A DNA stretch of 64,000 nt, taken from the NCBI RefSeq assembly GCF_014874095.1, contig NZ_JADBEB010000001.1:4526001-4590000 (forward strand), in the 5' to 3' direction. The stretch comes from Plantactinospora soyae. Its GTDB lineage: Bacteria; Actinomycetota; Actinomycetes; Mycobacteriales; Micromonosporaceae. The notes below the pieces were generated by a model. It made no database searches. It was not told the origin of the DNA and saw only the letters and a list, made by a program, of their open reading frames with translations. A program made the translations under genes and the position numbers. Below are positions 23,386-32,895 of this stretch, one piece after another; the first letter of the stretch is position 1; the number at the start of each line of letters is the position of its first letter.

Positions 23386-24042
23386 ATGTACGCCCAGATC
23401 GTCCTGTTCGACGGCTTCGACCCGCTGGACGTCATCGCGCCGTTCGAGGTGCTGGCGGCCGGCAGCGACGCGGTGGGCGGTGAGCTGATCGTGGACCTCG
23501 TCTCCGCCGAAGGGCCCCGCGCGGTGCTGAGCGGCACCCGTGGGCTGGTACTGAACGCGACCGCCCGCCTCGACCCGACCAGGCCCGGTTACGTCGTGGT
23601 TCCGGGGGTCAGCGGACCAACCGTCGGCGATCCCGACGAGGGGGTCGAGACGATTCCGGTGCTGCTCGCCCGCTTCGGCGACACCGACGCGGCTCCACTG
23701 CTCCGGCAGGCGCTGCGGAACCCGGCCGTGACGGTGGCGGCCGTCTGCGGTGGCTCGCTGGCCCTGGCCATGGCCGGCCTCATCGAGGAACGCCATGCCG
23801 TGACCCATGTCCAGGGCATGGACATGCTCGAGGCGACCGGTGTGCATGCCGTACCGGCCCGGGTCGTCGACGACGGCGATCTGGTCAGTGCCGGGGGAGT
23901 GACCTCGGGCCTGGACCTCGGACTCCACATCCTCGAACGCGAGTACGGGCCGAGGATCGCGCACGCCGTCGAGGCCCTCTTCGAGTACGAGCGTCGCGGC
24001 ACCGTGTGGCGGAACAGCGGACGCCAACCCGTCGTGGTCTGA
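23386..24042 (+). CDS. DJ-1/PfpI-family protein
   Basis: A 218-residue cytoplasmic protein of the DJ-1/PfpI fold. It begins MYAQIVLFDGFDPLDVIAPFE, and the nucleophile elbow is AAVCGGSLALAMAGL with the conserved cysteine. Relatives include isonitrile hydratase-like enzymes, glyoxalase III and peptidase-like proteins; the substrate cannot be assigned. ATG 23386 has GAGGAG upstream. It is divergent from the GlxA-like activator and followed 59 bp later by a small gene in the same direction. All three may form a small stress or detoxification unit. Confidence 0.85.
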   Translation: MYAQIVLFDGFDPLDVIAPFEVLAAGSDAVGGELIVDLVSAEGPRAVLSGTRGLVLNATARLDPTRPGYVVVPGVSGPTVGDPDEGVETIPVLLARFGDTDAAPLLRQALRNPAVTVAAVCGGSLALAMAGLIEERHAVTHVQGMDMLEATGVHAVPARVVDDGDLVSAGGVTSGLDLGLHILEREYGPRIAHAVEALFEYERRGTVWRNSGRQPVVV

Positions 24043-24101
24043 CAGAGCCGCACCCTGACGCCATCCGATACCGCAGACAGCACAGCCGGAAGGGGAAGCC
24101 C

Positions 24102-24419
24102 GTGAACGCCATCGTCGGCATCTGGGACCTGACACTGAAGACGCCGATCGGTTCGCTCGCCGTCGTCTACACCTTCACCGACACCGCCGGCACCGTAGCC
24201 GGAACCGCCGAGGGCAGCGGCGAGACGGTTCCGCTCACCGACATCGCCTCGACGGCGACCGCCGACGGGCAGCAGGTCACCTGGCGCCAGTCCGTGACCA
24301 GGCCGCTGCGGCTGAACCTGGACTTCGACGTCACCGTTGTCGGCGACACCCTGAGCGGGCGGTCCCGCGCCGGCAGACTGCCCGCCAGCAGCGTCAGCGG
24401 CACCCGAAGGAGCAGTTGA
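24102..24419 (+). CDS. small conserved hypothetical protein
   Basis: A 105-residue protein, MNAIVGIWDLTLKTPIGSLAV onward, rich in beta-strand-forming residues with repeated VxGT/TVxG turns. This suggests a small beta-barrel fold of the kind used for ligand binding, but no family is recognised. GTG 24102 follows GGAAGGGGAAG. It lies 59 bp after the DJ-1/PfpI gene and is probably co-transcribed with it. There is no signal peptide and no cysteine. Confidence 0.55.
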   Translation: MNAIVGIWDLTLKTPIGSLAVVYTFTDTAGTVAGTAEGSGETVPLTDIASTATADGQQVTWRQSVTRPLRLNLDFDVTVVGDTLSGRSRAGRLPASSVSGTRRSS

Positions 24420-24590
24420 CCACCTCGCCGTCGAGGTCCCTCCGGTGAACCGGGCGCCGGCTCGGCGGGACTTTCGGGGCCGCACGGAACGCGTCACACC
24501 GGCACACTGGGGCGAGGATCGATTCTCCGGCGCCGGCCCCGAGCGACCGTTTCCGCCGGGGCGCCAACCGCACCAGGGGAGGTGTCGGAC

Positions 24591-25679
24591 GTGAATGTGC
24601 CCCCACGTCGTACCGCGACGGCGCTGCTGGCGGTCGCGCTCGTGGTCGCCGGCCAGTGGTTCGGCCCGGTGCCCGCCGCCGGCCAGCGAGCCGGCGAGAA
24701 CGAACGGCACCCGGCCGGCACGCCCGTTCCGGTGATCTACGACAGCGACATGGACTTCGACGACGCGTCGACGCTCGCCCTGCTCTGCGAGGAACACAAG
24801 CTGGGGCGGATCGACCTGCGGGCGGTCACGGTGGCCAACAACGGGTTCGGCGAGCCGCGCCGCGCGTTGACGCACGCGCGCAGCGTGCTGGACCAGTGCG
24901 GCCTGCCGCAGGTGCCGACAGCCGACGGTGCCACCGGTGCCGGCGTACATCCGGCGCCGCCGGAACTGGTCAGCACGATCGAGACCGTGCTGACCGCAGC
25001 CCTGGCCGACGCCGACCATCCGACGCCACCGTCGCCGATCACGGCCGCTCAGCTCATCGCGTTGACCGCCCGGACTGCGCCACGGCAGGTGGTCGTTCTC
25101 GCCACCGGGCCGCTGACCAATCTGGCCGACGCCCTGGCCTCGGACCGGGTCCGGGGCCGGATCGCCCGGATCCACGTGATGGGCGGTGCGCTGGCCGTCC
25201 CGGGCAACCTGTACGGCTCGGCCCTACCCGGATTCGACAACTCGCAAGAGTTCAACATCTGGCTGGATCCGGGGTCGGCACAACGGATGCTGACCCGGGC
25301 CCGTCCCGGCGTCGTACGGCTGGTGCCGCTCGACGCCACCCGCTTCGTTCCGATCACGCCGGCCTTCGTGTCCCGGCTCGGAGCCGACCAGCACGCACCG
25401 GGTGCCCGGATCGCGTACCGGATCGCCAGTCAGCCCGACCTCGCTGCGCTGATCGACCTCGGCATCATGTACTGGTGGGACGCGCTCGCTGCGGTGTCGG
25501 TCGTACACGACGGCGTCGTCACCCTGAGCCGTACGGTGCCGGTCTCGATCGTCCAGGATGGAGTCCAGTCCGGGCGTACGGTGACCACCCGGCACGGTAC
25601 GCCGGTCCGGGCCGCCATCGAGGCGGACCGGGCGGCGTTCGAGGAGATCTTCCTCGACTCGCTCAACGGGCGGCGGTGA
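24591..25679 (+). CDS. secreted nucleoside hydrolase
   Basis: A 362-residue inosine/uridine-type nucleoside hydrolase that would split ribonucleosides into base and ribose. The calcium-binding N-terminal motif is present as YDSDMDFDDAST, a variant of DTDxxxDD. Other family marks are ATGPLTNLADAL, HVMGGAL, and DNSQEFNIWLDPGSAQ near residues 205-220. A hydrophobic signal segment (about 10-30) places it outside the cytoplasm, which suggests nucleoside scavenging. GTG 24591 is chosen because GGGGAGG lies 8 nt upstream; the GTG at 24582 would overlap that ribosome-binding site. It is convergent with an APH-type gene and has no obvious operon partners. Confidence 0.88.
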   Translation: MNVPPRRTATALLAVALVVAGQWFGPVPAAGQRAGENERHPAGTPVPVIYDSDMDFDDASTLALLCEEHKLGRIDLRAVTVANNGFGEPRRALTHARSVLDQCGLPQVPTADGATGAGVHPAPPELVSTIETVLTAALADADHPTPPSPITAAQLIALTARTAPRQVVVLATGPLTNLADALASDRVRGRIARIHVMGGALAVPGNLYGSALPGFDNSQEFNIWLDPGSAQRMLTRARPGVVRLVPLDATRFVPITPAFVSRLGADQHAPGARIAYRIASQPDLAALIDLGIMYWWDALAAVSVVHDGVVTLSRTVPVSIVQDGVQSGRTVTTRHGTPVRAAIEADRAAFEEIFLDSLNGRR

Positions 25680-25713
25680 GTCGCGACCGGCCGGACGACC
25701 GACCTCGCGGGGT

Positions 25714-26889
25714 TCAGACGGAGGCGGGCACGGATGGGCGGGCGGCACGATCCAGCGCGTGGCGGATCGCGGCGGCCGGATCGCCGAGATGGTAGACGCG
25801 TTCGCTGGGTTCGATGTTGTCGAGGAACTCCTGGTATCGCACGGCGTAGGCGAGCTGTGCGAGCGGCTCGCCGATCCGCAGCGCCTCGGCCGGACGTGAC
25901 CGGGGTACGGCCGCGCGCCAGGCCGTGATCCAGGCCTCGGCCGCCGCGCGCTGCCGGTCCGCCGGCAGGAAGTCGACCGCCCGCAGCCCGTCGAGTACCG
26001 GGTTGCCCAGGTGCGCGTCGGCGAGGTCGAGGACCACCGGTGGGCCGTCGCCGCGACGCCAGTTGCCGGGGTGGAAGTCGCCGTGCACGACCGTGTCGGG
26101 CAGGCCGCAGTCGGCCAGCATCTCCCACCGGGGTCGCAGACCCCGGACGGCCCGGAGTTCCTCGGGGCGAAGTTCGGCGCCGACCGGGCCGTCGAGCAGC
26201 TCGCCGACGGCGGCGGCCAGGATCTCCGGCCGCCGGTCCGGGATGCCGTGCGGCGCCGTGCCGATCCCAGCCTGCGCGGCGGCCAGCCGGCGCACGACGT
26301 CCGCCACCACCGCCGGGGACGCGTCCCAGCAGTCCGTACCGGGGATGTCGGCCAGCAGCAGCCGACCGGGCGCGCTGGCCAGCACGGTCGGCACCAGATC
26401 CGGATCGACCTCGGCGAGCGCGGCGATCGCGATCGGCTCGGCGGCGGCGAAGGGTGGGATGGCCTTGAGCCAGACCGGCCCGTCGGCGGTCGGCAGCCGG
26501 AACAGCCCGGCCAGGTTCCAGGTCTTGCGCTGTTCGGGCCGCCCGGTGCGGTCGACGTGCCGGTACGCCCAGTCGAGAAGTTCCCGGATGCCCGACGCCC
26601 GGGCCCAGGGCAGCCGGAGGGGGTGGTCGTCGTCGGTGAAGTCGCAGCCGGTCCGGTTCCCCGGTGGTCGGAGCGCCGCCACGTGGTACGTGACGTGGCC
26701 GTCGCGCGCCCCGTCGGCACCCTCGACGGTGAGCAGCCGCAGGACGAGGACCGGCACGCCGAGGGTTTCCTCCAGGTGCGCCACGACCGGCCCGACCTCG
26801 GCCCACCACGGAACGTCGACCGGGAACGGTCCGACCGTACCGACGCAGCTGCCGTCGTACGTCACCAGCGCGGTCACGGTTCGTCCCAT
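25714..26889 (-). CDS. aminoglycoside phosphotransferase (APH)-family protein
   Basis: A 391-residue protein whose C-terminal half is an APH/choline-kinase-like domain. The catalytic loop VVHGDFHPGNWRR and the metal-binding VVLDLADAHLGNP are clear. The N-terminal 130 residues are not recognised as part of the fold and may set substrate specificity. Family members phosphorylate antibiotics, amino alcohols, sugars or small metabolites; nothing here shows drug resistance. ATG 26889 is the first good start; the ribosome-binding site is weak. It is divergent from the giant GH78 gene and shares with it the 178-bp region holding two dyads, so repression by the rhamnose regulator might affect it too. 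Confidence 0.75.
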   Translation of the reverse strand: MGRTVTALVTYDGSCVGTVGPFPVDVPWWAEVGPVVAHLEETLGVPVLVLRLLTVEGADGARDGHVTYHVAALRPPGNRTGCDFTDDDHPLRLPWARASGIRELLDWAYRHVDRTGRPEQRKTWNLAGLFRLPTADGPVWLKAIPPFAAAEPIAIAALAEVDPDLVPTVLASAPGRLLLADIPGTDCWDASPAVVADVVRRLAAAQAGIGTAPHGIPDRRPEILAAAVGELLDGPVGAELRPEELRAVRGLRPRWEMLADCGLPDTVVHGDFHPGNWRRGDGPPVVLDLADAHLGNPVLDGLRAVDFLPADRQRAAAEAWITAWRAAVPRSRPAEALRIGEPLAQLAYAVRYQEFLDNIEPSERVYHLGDPAAAIRHALDRAARPSVPASV

Positions 26890-27003
26890 CTCGCCAGTGT
26901 GGACCACCGGCAGCGGAGCCCGACCGAATAACGGACTGGCCCGGTCCGGGGGCGTACTGGCCGGATGTGGCCATCGGTAGCCATTGAATTGGGGCGGCGT
27001 CAG

Positions 27004-27020
27004 TGGACAGGATCTGTCCA
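27004..27020. promoter_or_regulatory. perfect 7-bp dyad upstream of the giant GH78 gene
   Basis: TGGACAG-GAT-CTGTCCA is a perfect inverted repeat lying 9 bp before the rhamnose-type operator and 47 bp before the GH78 start. Its sequence is unrelated to TGAAACG sites, so a second regulator is possible. No matching dyad was noticed elsewhere in the window. Confidence 0.5.
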
Positions 27021-27029
27021 AGATGCACT

Positions 27030-27041
27030 TGAGACGTTTCA
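27030..27041. promoter_or_regulatory. rhamnose-regulon operator before the giant GH78 gene
   Basis: TGAGACGTTTCA differs from the perfect palindrome at 33126-33137 in one base. It lies 26 bp before the start codon and just upstream of the GGGGAG ribosome-binding site, the same placement as at 11576 and 33126. Confidence 0.7.
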
Positions 27042-27067
27042 TCTGCCGCGAAGTGGGGAGTCGGCGC

Positions 27068-30000
27068 ATGAGGGTCACCTGGATGCCCCGGTCGGGACTG
27101 TCGGCCGTACTCGCGCTGCTCCTCGTCGTACCGGGGAGTGCGGTTGCCGGACCGGCGCCGGCCGGTGCCGCGCCGCCCGGTCCCGAGCTGGCGGTGGCGG
27201 ACCTGACCACCGAACGGGCGACCGACCCGATCGGACTCGACGTCGACCGTCCCCGGCTCGGCTGGACGATCAACTCCGCCCGGCGCGGCGTACTGCAACA
27301 GTCCTACCAGGTACGGGTGGCCAGCAGCCCGGCTCGGCTCGGTGACGCCGACGTCTGGGACAGCGGCCGGGTCAGCTCCCGGAACAGCACCCTCGTCCCG
27401 TACGCCGGTCCGGCGCTGAAGCCCCGCACCCGGTACGCCTGGCAGGTGCGGGTCTGGGACACCACGGGTCGCGCCTCCGGTTGGAGTACGCCCGCCTTCT
27501 GGGAGACCGGCGTCCAGGGCCCCGAGGGGTGGCGGGCCGACTGGATCGGGCTGGCCCCGCCGACCGAGTCCTGGGCCGACTACACCGTCGCCACCACGGT
27601 CCGGGTGGAACGGGACGCGGCCGGGATCTTCTTCCGGGCGAGCGGTCCGGGCAACGCCTACATGTGGCAGTTCTCCGTCACCGGCGGCGCCGCGAAACTG
27701 CGCCCGCACCTGCGCGTCAACGGGGCCTGGACGGTGCTCAAGGAGGTGCCGCTGGCTGCCGTCGTACCGGCGGACCGGCTGACCGCCCCACACAGCCTGC
27801 GGATCAGCGCGGTCGGTGACACCTTCACCACCTGGGTCGACGGCATCCAGGTGGACGTCACCCGGAACGCCACCCACCGGGCCGGTTCGGTCGGGCTGCG
27901 TACCTCCACCCAGGAGGCGGCGGTCTTCTCCGACTTCTCGGTCACCAGCGGCGATCAGACCCTCTACGCCGCCCCGCTCACCGACGGCGAGAACCCGTTC
28001 GGCGCCGGCACCTCGACCGCCGCCGGCCTGCGGGTCAGCGGCGACGCCGAGGCGATGCTCGCCGCGCTGGACGCGAACCCGCTGCTGCGCCGGGGCTTCC
28101 GGGTCGACGGGAAGGTCTCCCGGGCCCGGGTCTACGCCAGCGCGCTCGGCGTCTACGAGCTCTCGCTGAACGGCCAGCGGGTCGGCGACCACGAACTGGC
28201 GCCCGGCTGGACCGACTACGCCAAGCGGGTGCAGTACCAGACGTACGACGTGACCGGTCAGCTCCGGCAGGGCGACAACGCGTTCGCGGCGATGGTCGGT
28301 GACGGCTGGTACGCCGGCAGCATCGCCTGGTTCGGTAGCGACTTCTACGGGCCCCGGCCGCTGCTGAGCGCGCAACTCGTCGTCGACTACGCCGACGGCC
28401 GGAGCGAGACGGTCCGTACCGACGGCTCCTGGCGGGCCACTCCGGGACCGTTCCTCCAGAGCGACCTGATCCACGGCGAGACCTACGACGCGCGCCGGCT
28501 CCCGGCCGGCTGGGACGCGCCCGGTTTCGACGACGCCGGCTGGTCGGCGGCGACCGTCGGCGGCGACAACGGCGCCACCGCCAAGCTGGTGGCCCAGGTC
28601 GACCCGCCGGTCCGGGTGACCCAGGAACTGCCGGCCAGGGCGCTGACCCAGCCCACCCCGGGTACCTGGATCTTCGACCTGGGCCAGAACATGGTGGGCA
28701 AGGTACGCCTTCGGGTCGACGGCCCGGCCGGTACGACGGTACGGATCCGGCACGCCGAGGTGCTCAACCCGGACGGCACCGCCTACACCGCGAACCTGCG
28801 TACGGCCAGGGCGACCGACCACTACCGGCTGGGCGGCACAGGTCCGGAGGTCTACGAACCGACCTTCACCTTCCACGGCTTCCGGTACGTCGAGCTGACC
28901 GGCTTCCCCGGCACCCCCGAGCTGGGTACCGTCACCGGCCTGGTGATGCACACTGACGGCGAGCTGAGCAGTGAGTTCTCCACGTCCAACCCGATGGTGA
29001 ACCAGTTGCACAGCAACATCACCTGGGGCCAGCGCGGCAACTTCCTCTCCATCCCGACCGACACCCCGGCCCGGGACGAGCGGCTCGGCTGGACCGGTGA
29101 CATCAACGTCTTCGCCGAGACCGCGACGTTCAACATGGACAGTCTGACGTTCCTGACCAAGTGGCTGGCGGACCTGCGGGACGCGCAGTCGGCGAACGGC
29201 GCGTACCCGGACGTGGCGCCGAGGGCCTGCTGCGGCGACGGCGCGACCGGCTGGGCGGACGCCGGGATCACCGTGCCGCACACCCTCTGGCAGCGCTACG
29301 GGGACACCCGGGTCGTCGCGGAGCACTACGACTCGATGGTCCGCTACGCCGGCTGGCTGGAGGCCACCAGTTCGGGTCACCGGCGGACCAACGCCGGCCC
29401 GTACCTCGACTGGCTGAACCTCGACGATCCGACCCCGGCCGGGGTGCTCGGCACCGCCTACTACGCGCACAGCATCCGGCTGTTGGGGGAGATGGCCGGC
29501 GCTATCGGCAGAACCGCCGACGCCACCCGGTACGCCGCCCTGTCGAAGCAGATCGCCGACGCGTTCGTCGAGGCGTACGTCGCGGCCGACGGCACGGTGC
29601 AGGGCGACAGCCAGACCGGGTACGTCCTGGCGATCGGGATGGACCTGCTGCCGGGTGCACTCCGGACCAGGGCCGCCGACCGGCTGGTCGCCAACCTGGA
29701 GCGGCACGACTGGCACCTGGCCACCGGCTTCCTCGGCACCCCCGACCTGCTGCCGGCGCTCAGCGACACCGGACACCTCGACGTGGCCTACCGGCTGCTG
29801 CTCAACGACACCTACCCGTCCTGGGGCTACGAGATCGCCAAGGGTGCCACCACGATCTGGGAGCGGTGGAACTCGATCATGCCGGACGGCAGCTTCGGCG
29901 ACGTGTCGATGAACTCCTTCAACCACTACGCCTACGGCGCGGTCGGGGACTGGATGTACCGCACGGTGGCGGGAATCCAGCCCGACGCCGCGAACCCCGG

Positions 30001-31735
30001 GTACGCCCACCTGACCATCGCGCCGCAGCCCGGTGGGAACCTGCGCTCCGCGAAGGCGTCGTACCGGTCGGTGCACGGCACCATCGGGACCGACTGGCGA
30101 CTCGACGACCAGGGCCAACTCCGGCTGTCGGTCACCGTCCCCGGCAACACCACGGCGACCGTACGGATCCCGGCGCCCAGCCGGCACGCGGTCACCGAGG
30201 GCGGCCGGCCGGCGGAACGGGCCGACGGCGTACGGCTGCGCGGGCTCGACGACGGGGTGGCGGTCTTCGAGATCGGCTCCGGCAGCTACTCCTTCGCCGT
30301 CGACCGGGTGCTCGGCGACCTGGGCGAGGCCGGCGACGCGGTCACCGCGGCGTCAACGCTCGCGAACGAGGTGGCCGGGGACCTGAGCTGGCCGCTCGCC
30401 GTCTACCTGCGGGTCCGGCTGGCCCAACTGGCGATCGAGCTGGCCGCCGCCCGGTTGGCGTACGCGGCCGGAAACGAGCAGGCCACCGCGGCGGGAGTAC
30501 ACCGGACCCTGGCCACCGCCGCCGACCTCGACCGCTGGCTGCGTACCCAGGCCGGGGCGGGGCGGATCCCGACGGCCACCGCCGAGCGCTTCGGTGTCCT
30601 GCTGACCCGGCTCGACCAGCGGCTCTCCGCCGCCTCTTCGACACTGGTCGGCGCGGTGGTACGCCTCGAACTGCCGGTCGGTGAGGCGCTTCCCGGTGAC
30701 CCGGTCCGGGCGACCGTGGTGCTCACCAACGCCGGCCGCAGTACGTTGACCGGCCTGGCCTCCACGCTGGACGCGCCGGAGGGCTGGACGGTGCGGCCGG
30801 TCGGCAGCCGTCCCGGCAGCGTGGCGCCGGGGAAGTCGGTACGGCACGACTACGACCTGCGGGTGTCGGCCGGCCAGTCCCCGGCGACGGTCCCGGTGAC
30901 CGGGTCGGCGAGCTACCGGCACCGCTCCGGCACCGCGACGATGCCCCTGACGGGATCGCTGGTCGTGGCCCCGGCGGTCAGCATCGGCGCGTCGACCGTC
31001 GAGCCGGCCACGGTCGAACCCGGCGGCACGGCGACGATCCGTACGGTGCTGCGGAACCGCTCCACGGCCCGGGTGACCGGGCAGGTGGCGGGCAGCGCAC
31101 CGGACGGCTGGCGGGTCGAGCCCGCGGTCGGGGCGTACGACCTGGCTCCCGGTGCACAGGTCACCCTGGACACCGTGGTCACCGCACCGGTGTCGACCAC
31201 CGAGGGCGCGGCCGGGATCGTTGTCGCCACCGGGTCAACCGAGGCCGAACGCCGCACCGTCGAGGTGCCGGTACGGTTCACCAACCCGCCCGGAACGGTG
31301 CTCGACCACGTCGACCTCGGCGCGGCGGCCTCGGAGCAGGCGCACGGGCTCGTCGCGTCGCAGTACTCCGGCACCAGCACCGAGGCCGGGCTGACCCGCC
31401 GCTACACCAACGTCAGCTACCCCGGCGGGTACTTCGAGTTCGATCTCGCCGTCGCGCCGGGGCGGCCGTTCGTGCTCCGGGCCGTGGAGACGTACGACAG
31501 CGCCCAGTTGAAGGACTACGACATCCTGGTCGACGGCGTTCCCGCGCACGTCCGGGCGTACCGCCGGCCCGTCGGTGGGCTCGGCACGGTGAGCTACCAG
31601 TTCGTGGTCGACCGGCCGGAGGTGACCGGGGACGGCGTGGTCAGGGTGCGGTTCCAGGACACCGGCGAGGGCTACGACCCCTCCGTCGCCGACGTCTGGT
31701 CGATGCCGATGCCGGAGCCGCCCGCCGGGCGCTGA
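27068..31735 (+). CDS. giant secreted GH78 alpha-L-rhamnosidase with NEW3-type C-terminal domains
   Basis: A 1555-residue exported rhamnosidase. After a Sec signal (about 1-36) come a fibronectin-like domain, a concanavalin-like insert (AAGIFFRASGPGNAYMWQFS), the rhamnosidase N-domain and the (alpha/alpha)6 barrel. The acid motif is DTPARDERLGWTGD with Glu671 and the base motif TTIWERWNS with Glu932, followed by NSFNHYAYGAVGDW. The extra roughly 470 C-terminal residues hold a helical segment (about 1080-1190), two NEW3-like beta-sandwich domains (about 1195-1300 and 1305-1410) and a last beta-domain (about 1415-1550). These probably bind carbohydrate or space the enzyme from its anchor. ATG 27068 has GGGGAG at 7 nt. 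It is convergent with the LacI gene, and an operator of that regulon sits at its promoter. Confidence 0.9.
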   Translation: MRVTWMPRSGLSAVLALLLVVPGSAVAGPAPAGAAPPGPELAVADLTTERATDPIGLDVDRPRLGWTINSARRGVLQQSYQVRVASSPARLGDADVWDSGRVSSRNSTLVPYAGPALKPRTRYAWQVRVWDTTGRASGWSTPAFWETGVQGPEGWRADWIGLAPPTESWADYTVATTVRVERDAAGIFFRASGPGNAYMWQFSVTGGAAKLRPHLRVNGAWTVLKEVPLAAVVPADRLTAPHSLRISAVGDTFTTWVDGIQVDVTRNATHRAGSVGLRTSTQEAAVFSDFSVTSGDQTLYAAPLTDGENPFGAGTSTAAGLRVSGDAEAMLAALDANPLLRRGFRVDGKVSRARVYASALGVYELSLNGQRVGDHELAPGWTDYAKRVQYQTYDVTGQLRQGDNAFAAMVGDGWYAGSIAWFGSDFYGPRPLLSAQLVVDYADGRSETVRTDGSWRATPGPFLQSDLIHGETYDARRLPAGWDAPGFDDAGWSAATVGGDNGATAKLVAQVDPPVRVTQELPARALTQPTPGTWIFDLGQNMVGKVRLRVDGPAGTTVRIRHAEVLNPDGTAYTANLRTARATDHYRLGGTGPEVYEPTFTFHGFRYVELTGFPGTPELGTVTGLVMHTDGELSSEFSTSNPMVNQLHSNITWGQRGNFLSIPTDTPARDERLGWTGDINVFAETATFNMDSLTFLTKWLADLRDAQSANGAYPDVAPRACCGDGATGWADAGITVPHTLWQRYGDTRVVAEHYDSMVRYAGWLEATSSGHRRTNAGPYLDWLNLDDPTPAGVLGTAYYAHSIRLLGEMAGAIGRTADATRYAALSKQIADAFVEAYVAADGTVQGDSQTGYVLAIGMDLLPGALRTRAADRLVANLERHDWHLATGFLGTPDLLPALSDTGHLDVAYRLLLNDTYPSWGYEIAKGATTIWERWNSIMPDGSFGDVSMNSFNHYAYGAVGDWMYRTVAGIQPDAANPGYAHLTIAPQPGGNLRSAKASYRSVHGTIGTDWRLDDQGQLRLSVTVPGNTTATVRIPAPSRHAVTEGGRPAERADGVRLRGLDDGVAVFEIGSGSYSFAVDRVLGDLGEAGDAVTAASTLANEVAGDLSWPLAVYLRVRLAQLAIELAAARLAYAAGNEQATAAGVHRTLATAADLDRWLRTQAGAGRIPTATAERFGVLLTRLDQRLSAASSTLVGAVVRLELPVGEALPGDPVRATVVLTNAGRSTLTGLASTLDAPEGWTVRPVGSRPGSVAPGKSVRHDYDLRVSAGQSPATVPVTGSASYRHRSGTATMPLTGSLVVAPAVSIGASTVEPATVEPGGTATIRTVLRNRSTARVTGQVAGSAPDGWRVEPAVGAYDLAPGAQVTLDTVVTAPVSTTEGAAGIVVATGSTEAERRTVEVPVRFTNPPGTVLDHVDLGAAASEQAHGLVASQYSGTSTEAGLTRRYTNVSYPGGYFEFDLAVAPGRPFVLRAVETYDSAQLKDYDILVDGVPAHVRAYRRPVGGLGTVSYQFVVDRPEVTGDGVVRVRFQDTGEGYDPSVADVWSMPMPEPPAGR

Positions 31736-31746
31736 GCACCGGCGGC

Positions 31747-31779
31747 GCCGGTCCGGGGGAGGTCGCCTTCCGGACCGGC
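31747..31779. terminator. bidirectional hairpin between GH78 and LacI genes
   Basis: GCCGGTCCGG (31747-31756) and CCGGACCGGC (31770-31779) form a perfect 10-bp stem with a 13-nt loop, between the convergent stops at 31735 and 31805. It can serve both genes. Confidence 0.7.
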
Positions 31780-31804
31780 TGCCCGGCAGGGCTGCCCGGC
31801 CCGG

Positions 31805-32854
31805 TCAGCGGTCCGTCGGGCCGCCCGACCTGCGGCTGGATTCCCGGACCACCAGTTCGGGTTCGAAGACGACCTGCTGGTGCCGGTGGCTGTCGGGCTG
31901 GGTCACCTCGGCGAGGAGCAGTGCGGCGGCGGTCTGGCCGAGCCGTTGCCGGGGCTGGCGTACCGAGGTGAGCGGTACGGCCGCCGCTGCCGCGAAGTCG
32001 ATGTCGTCGTAGCCGACCAGGGCGATGTCCTCGGGTACCCGGACGCGTTGCTGGGTCAGGCCCTGGAGGACGCCGAGCGCGAGCAGGTCGTTGGCGCAGA
32101 AGACGGCGGTGACCCGGCTGTCCCGGGGGGTGCCGAGGATGCGTGCGGCGGCGTCGCGGCCGGCGGGGGCGGTGGATGCCGGGGTGTCGAAGCGTTGCAG
32201 GGCGTTCTCCAGCCCGTCGAGCCCGGCACCGGTGACCGCCTGGACGGCACCGGCGTGGCGGTCGTGCATCTGTTCCAGCCCGGCGGGGCCGCCGACGAAG
32301 GCGATCCGCCGGTGACCGGCCTCCAGCAGATGTTTCACGGCCAGTTCGCCACCGAGCCGGTCGTCGACCGAGACCGAGCAGAGGTCGGGCTGCCGCGAGC
32401 GCCGGTCGAGCAGCACCACGTGGATGCCGCGCTCGCGCAGTTGCCGCAGCCGGCTGCTCGCGTCGTCGATCGGGGTGATCAGTACGCCCCGGACCCGCTG
32501 CTCCTTGAGCAGGTCGAGGTAGGCGTCCTCCTTGGCCTGGTCGCCGTCGCTGTTGCAGAAGATGACGGCCATCCCGGCGGTGCCGATGGTGTCCTCGACG
32601 CCCTTGGCGATGTCGGTGAAGAACGGATTCGCCACGTCGAGGACGACCAGCCCGAGGGTGCGACTCCGCCCCCGGCGCAGCTGCCGGGCGGCGTGGTTGG
32701 GCACGAACCCCAGCTCGTCGATCGAGGCGAGGACCCGGGCCCGGGTCGCACTCGCCACCAGCTCGGGCTGGTTGAGCACGTTCGACACCGTGCCCATGGA
32801 GACCCCCGCGTGACTGGCGACGTCGCGGATGCTCACCACGGGCGTGTCTCGCAC
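31805..32854 (-). CDS. LacI-family repressor, probable rhamnose-regulon regulator
   Basis: A 349-residue repressor. The helix-turn-helix and hinge lie at the N-terminus (VSIRDVASHAGVSMGTVSNVLN, then ARQLRRGRSRTLGLVV). A periplasmic-binding-protein-like effector domain fills the rest, with the typical VTAVFCANDLLALG and VPEDIALVGYDDIDFA blocks. GTG 32854 is chosen because AGGAGG lies just upstream and translation then begins immediately before the DNA-binding domain; a TTG at 32896 would add 14 atypical residues. It is divergent from the rhamnose-type ABC importer and convergent with the giant GH78 gene. TGAAACG-type dyads precede its own gene, the importer and two GH78 loci. The rhamnose effector is inferred from these targets. 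Confidence 0.88.
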   Translation of the reverse strand: MRDTPVVSIRDVASHAGVSMGTVSNVLNQPELVASATRARVLASIDELGFVPNHAARQLRRGRSRTLGLVVLDVANPFFTDIAKGVEDTIGTAGMAVIFCNSDGDQAKEDAYLDLLKEQRVRGVLITPIDDASSRLRQLRERGIHVVLLDRRSRQPDLCSVSVDDRLGGELAVKHLLEAGHRRIAFVGGPAGLEQMHDRHAGAVQAVTGAGLDGLENALQRFDTPASTAPAGRDAAARILGTPRDSRVTAVFCANDLLALGVLQGLTQQRVRVPEDIALVGYDDIDFAAAAAVPLTSVRQPRQRLGQTAAALLLAEVTQPDSHRHQQVVFEPELVVRESSRRSGGPTDR

Positions 32855-32883
32855 CGGCTGTCCTCCTGGGCGGTCGTCGGAAC

Positions 32884-32895
32884 TGAATCGTGTCA
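32884..32895. promoter_or_regulatory. autoregulatory operator of the LacI gene
   Basis: TGAATCGTGTCA reads TGACACGATTCA on the gene's strand and matches the site at 11576-11587 in 11 of 12 positions. It lies 30 bp upstream of the GTG start. Confidence 0.6.

Noticed and set aside
25714-26889. Aminoglycoside resistance determinant
   Set aside because: The APH fold is shared by many metabolic kinases. The N-terminal region is atypical, and nothing in the context suggests antibiotic resistance.
25430-30187. Very long minus-strand open frame of about 1585 codons
   Set aside because: It is antisense to the giant GH78 gene and others. Its Arg/Pro/Gly/Asp-rich composition is what high-GC DNA gives in the frame opposite a real gene, and it has no domain.
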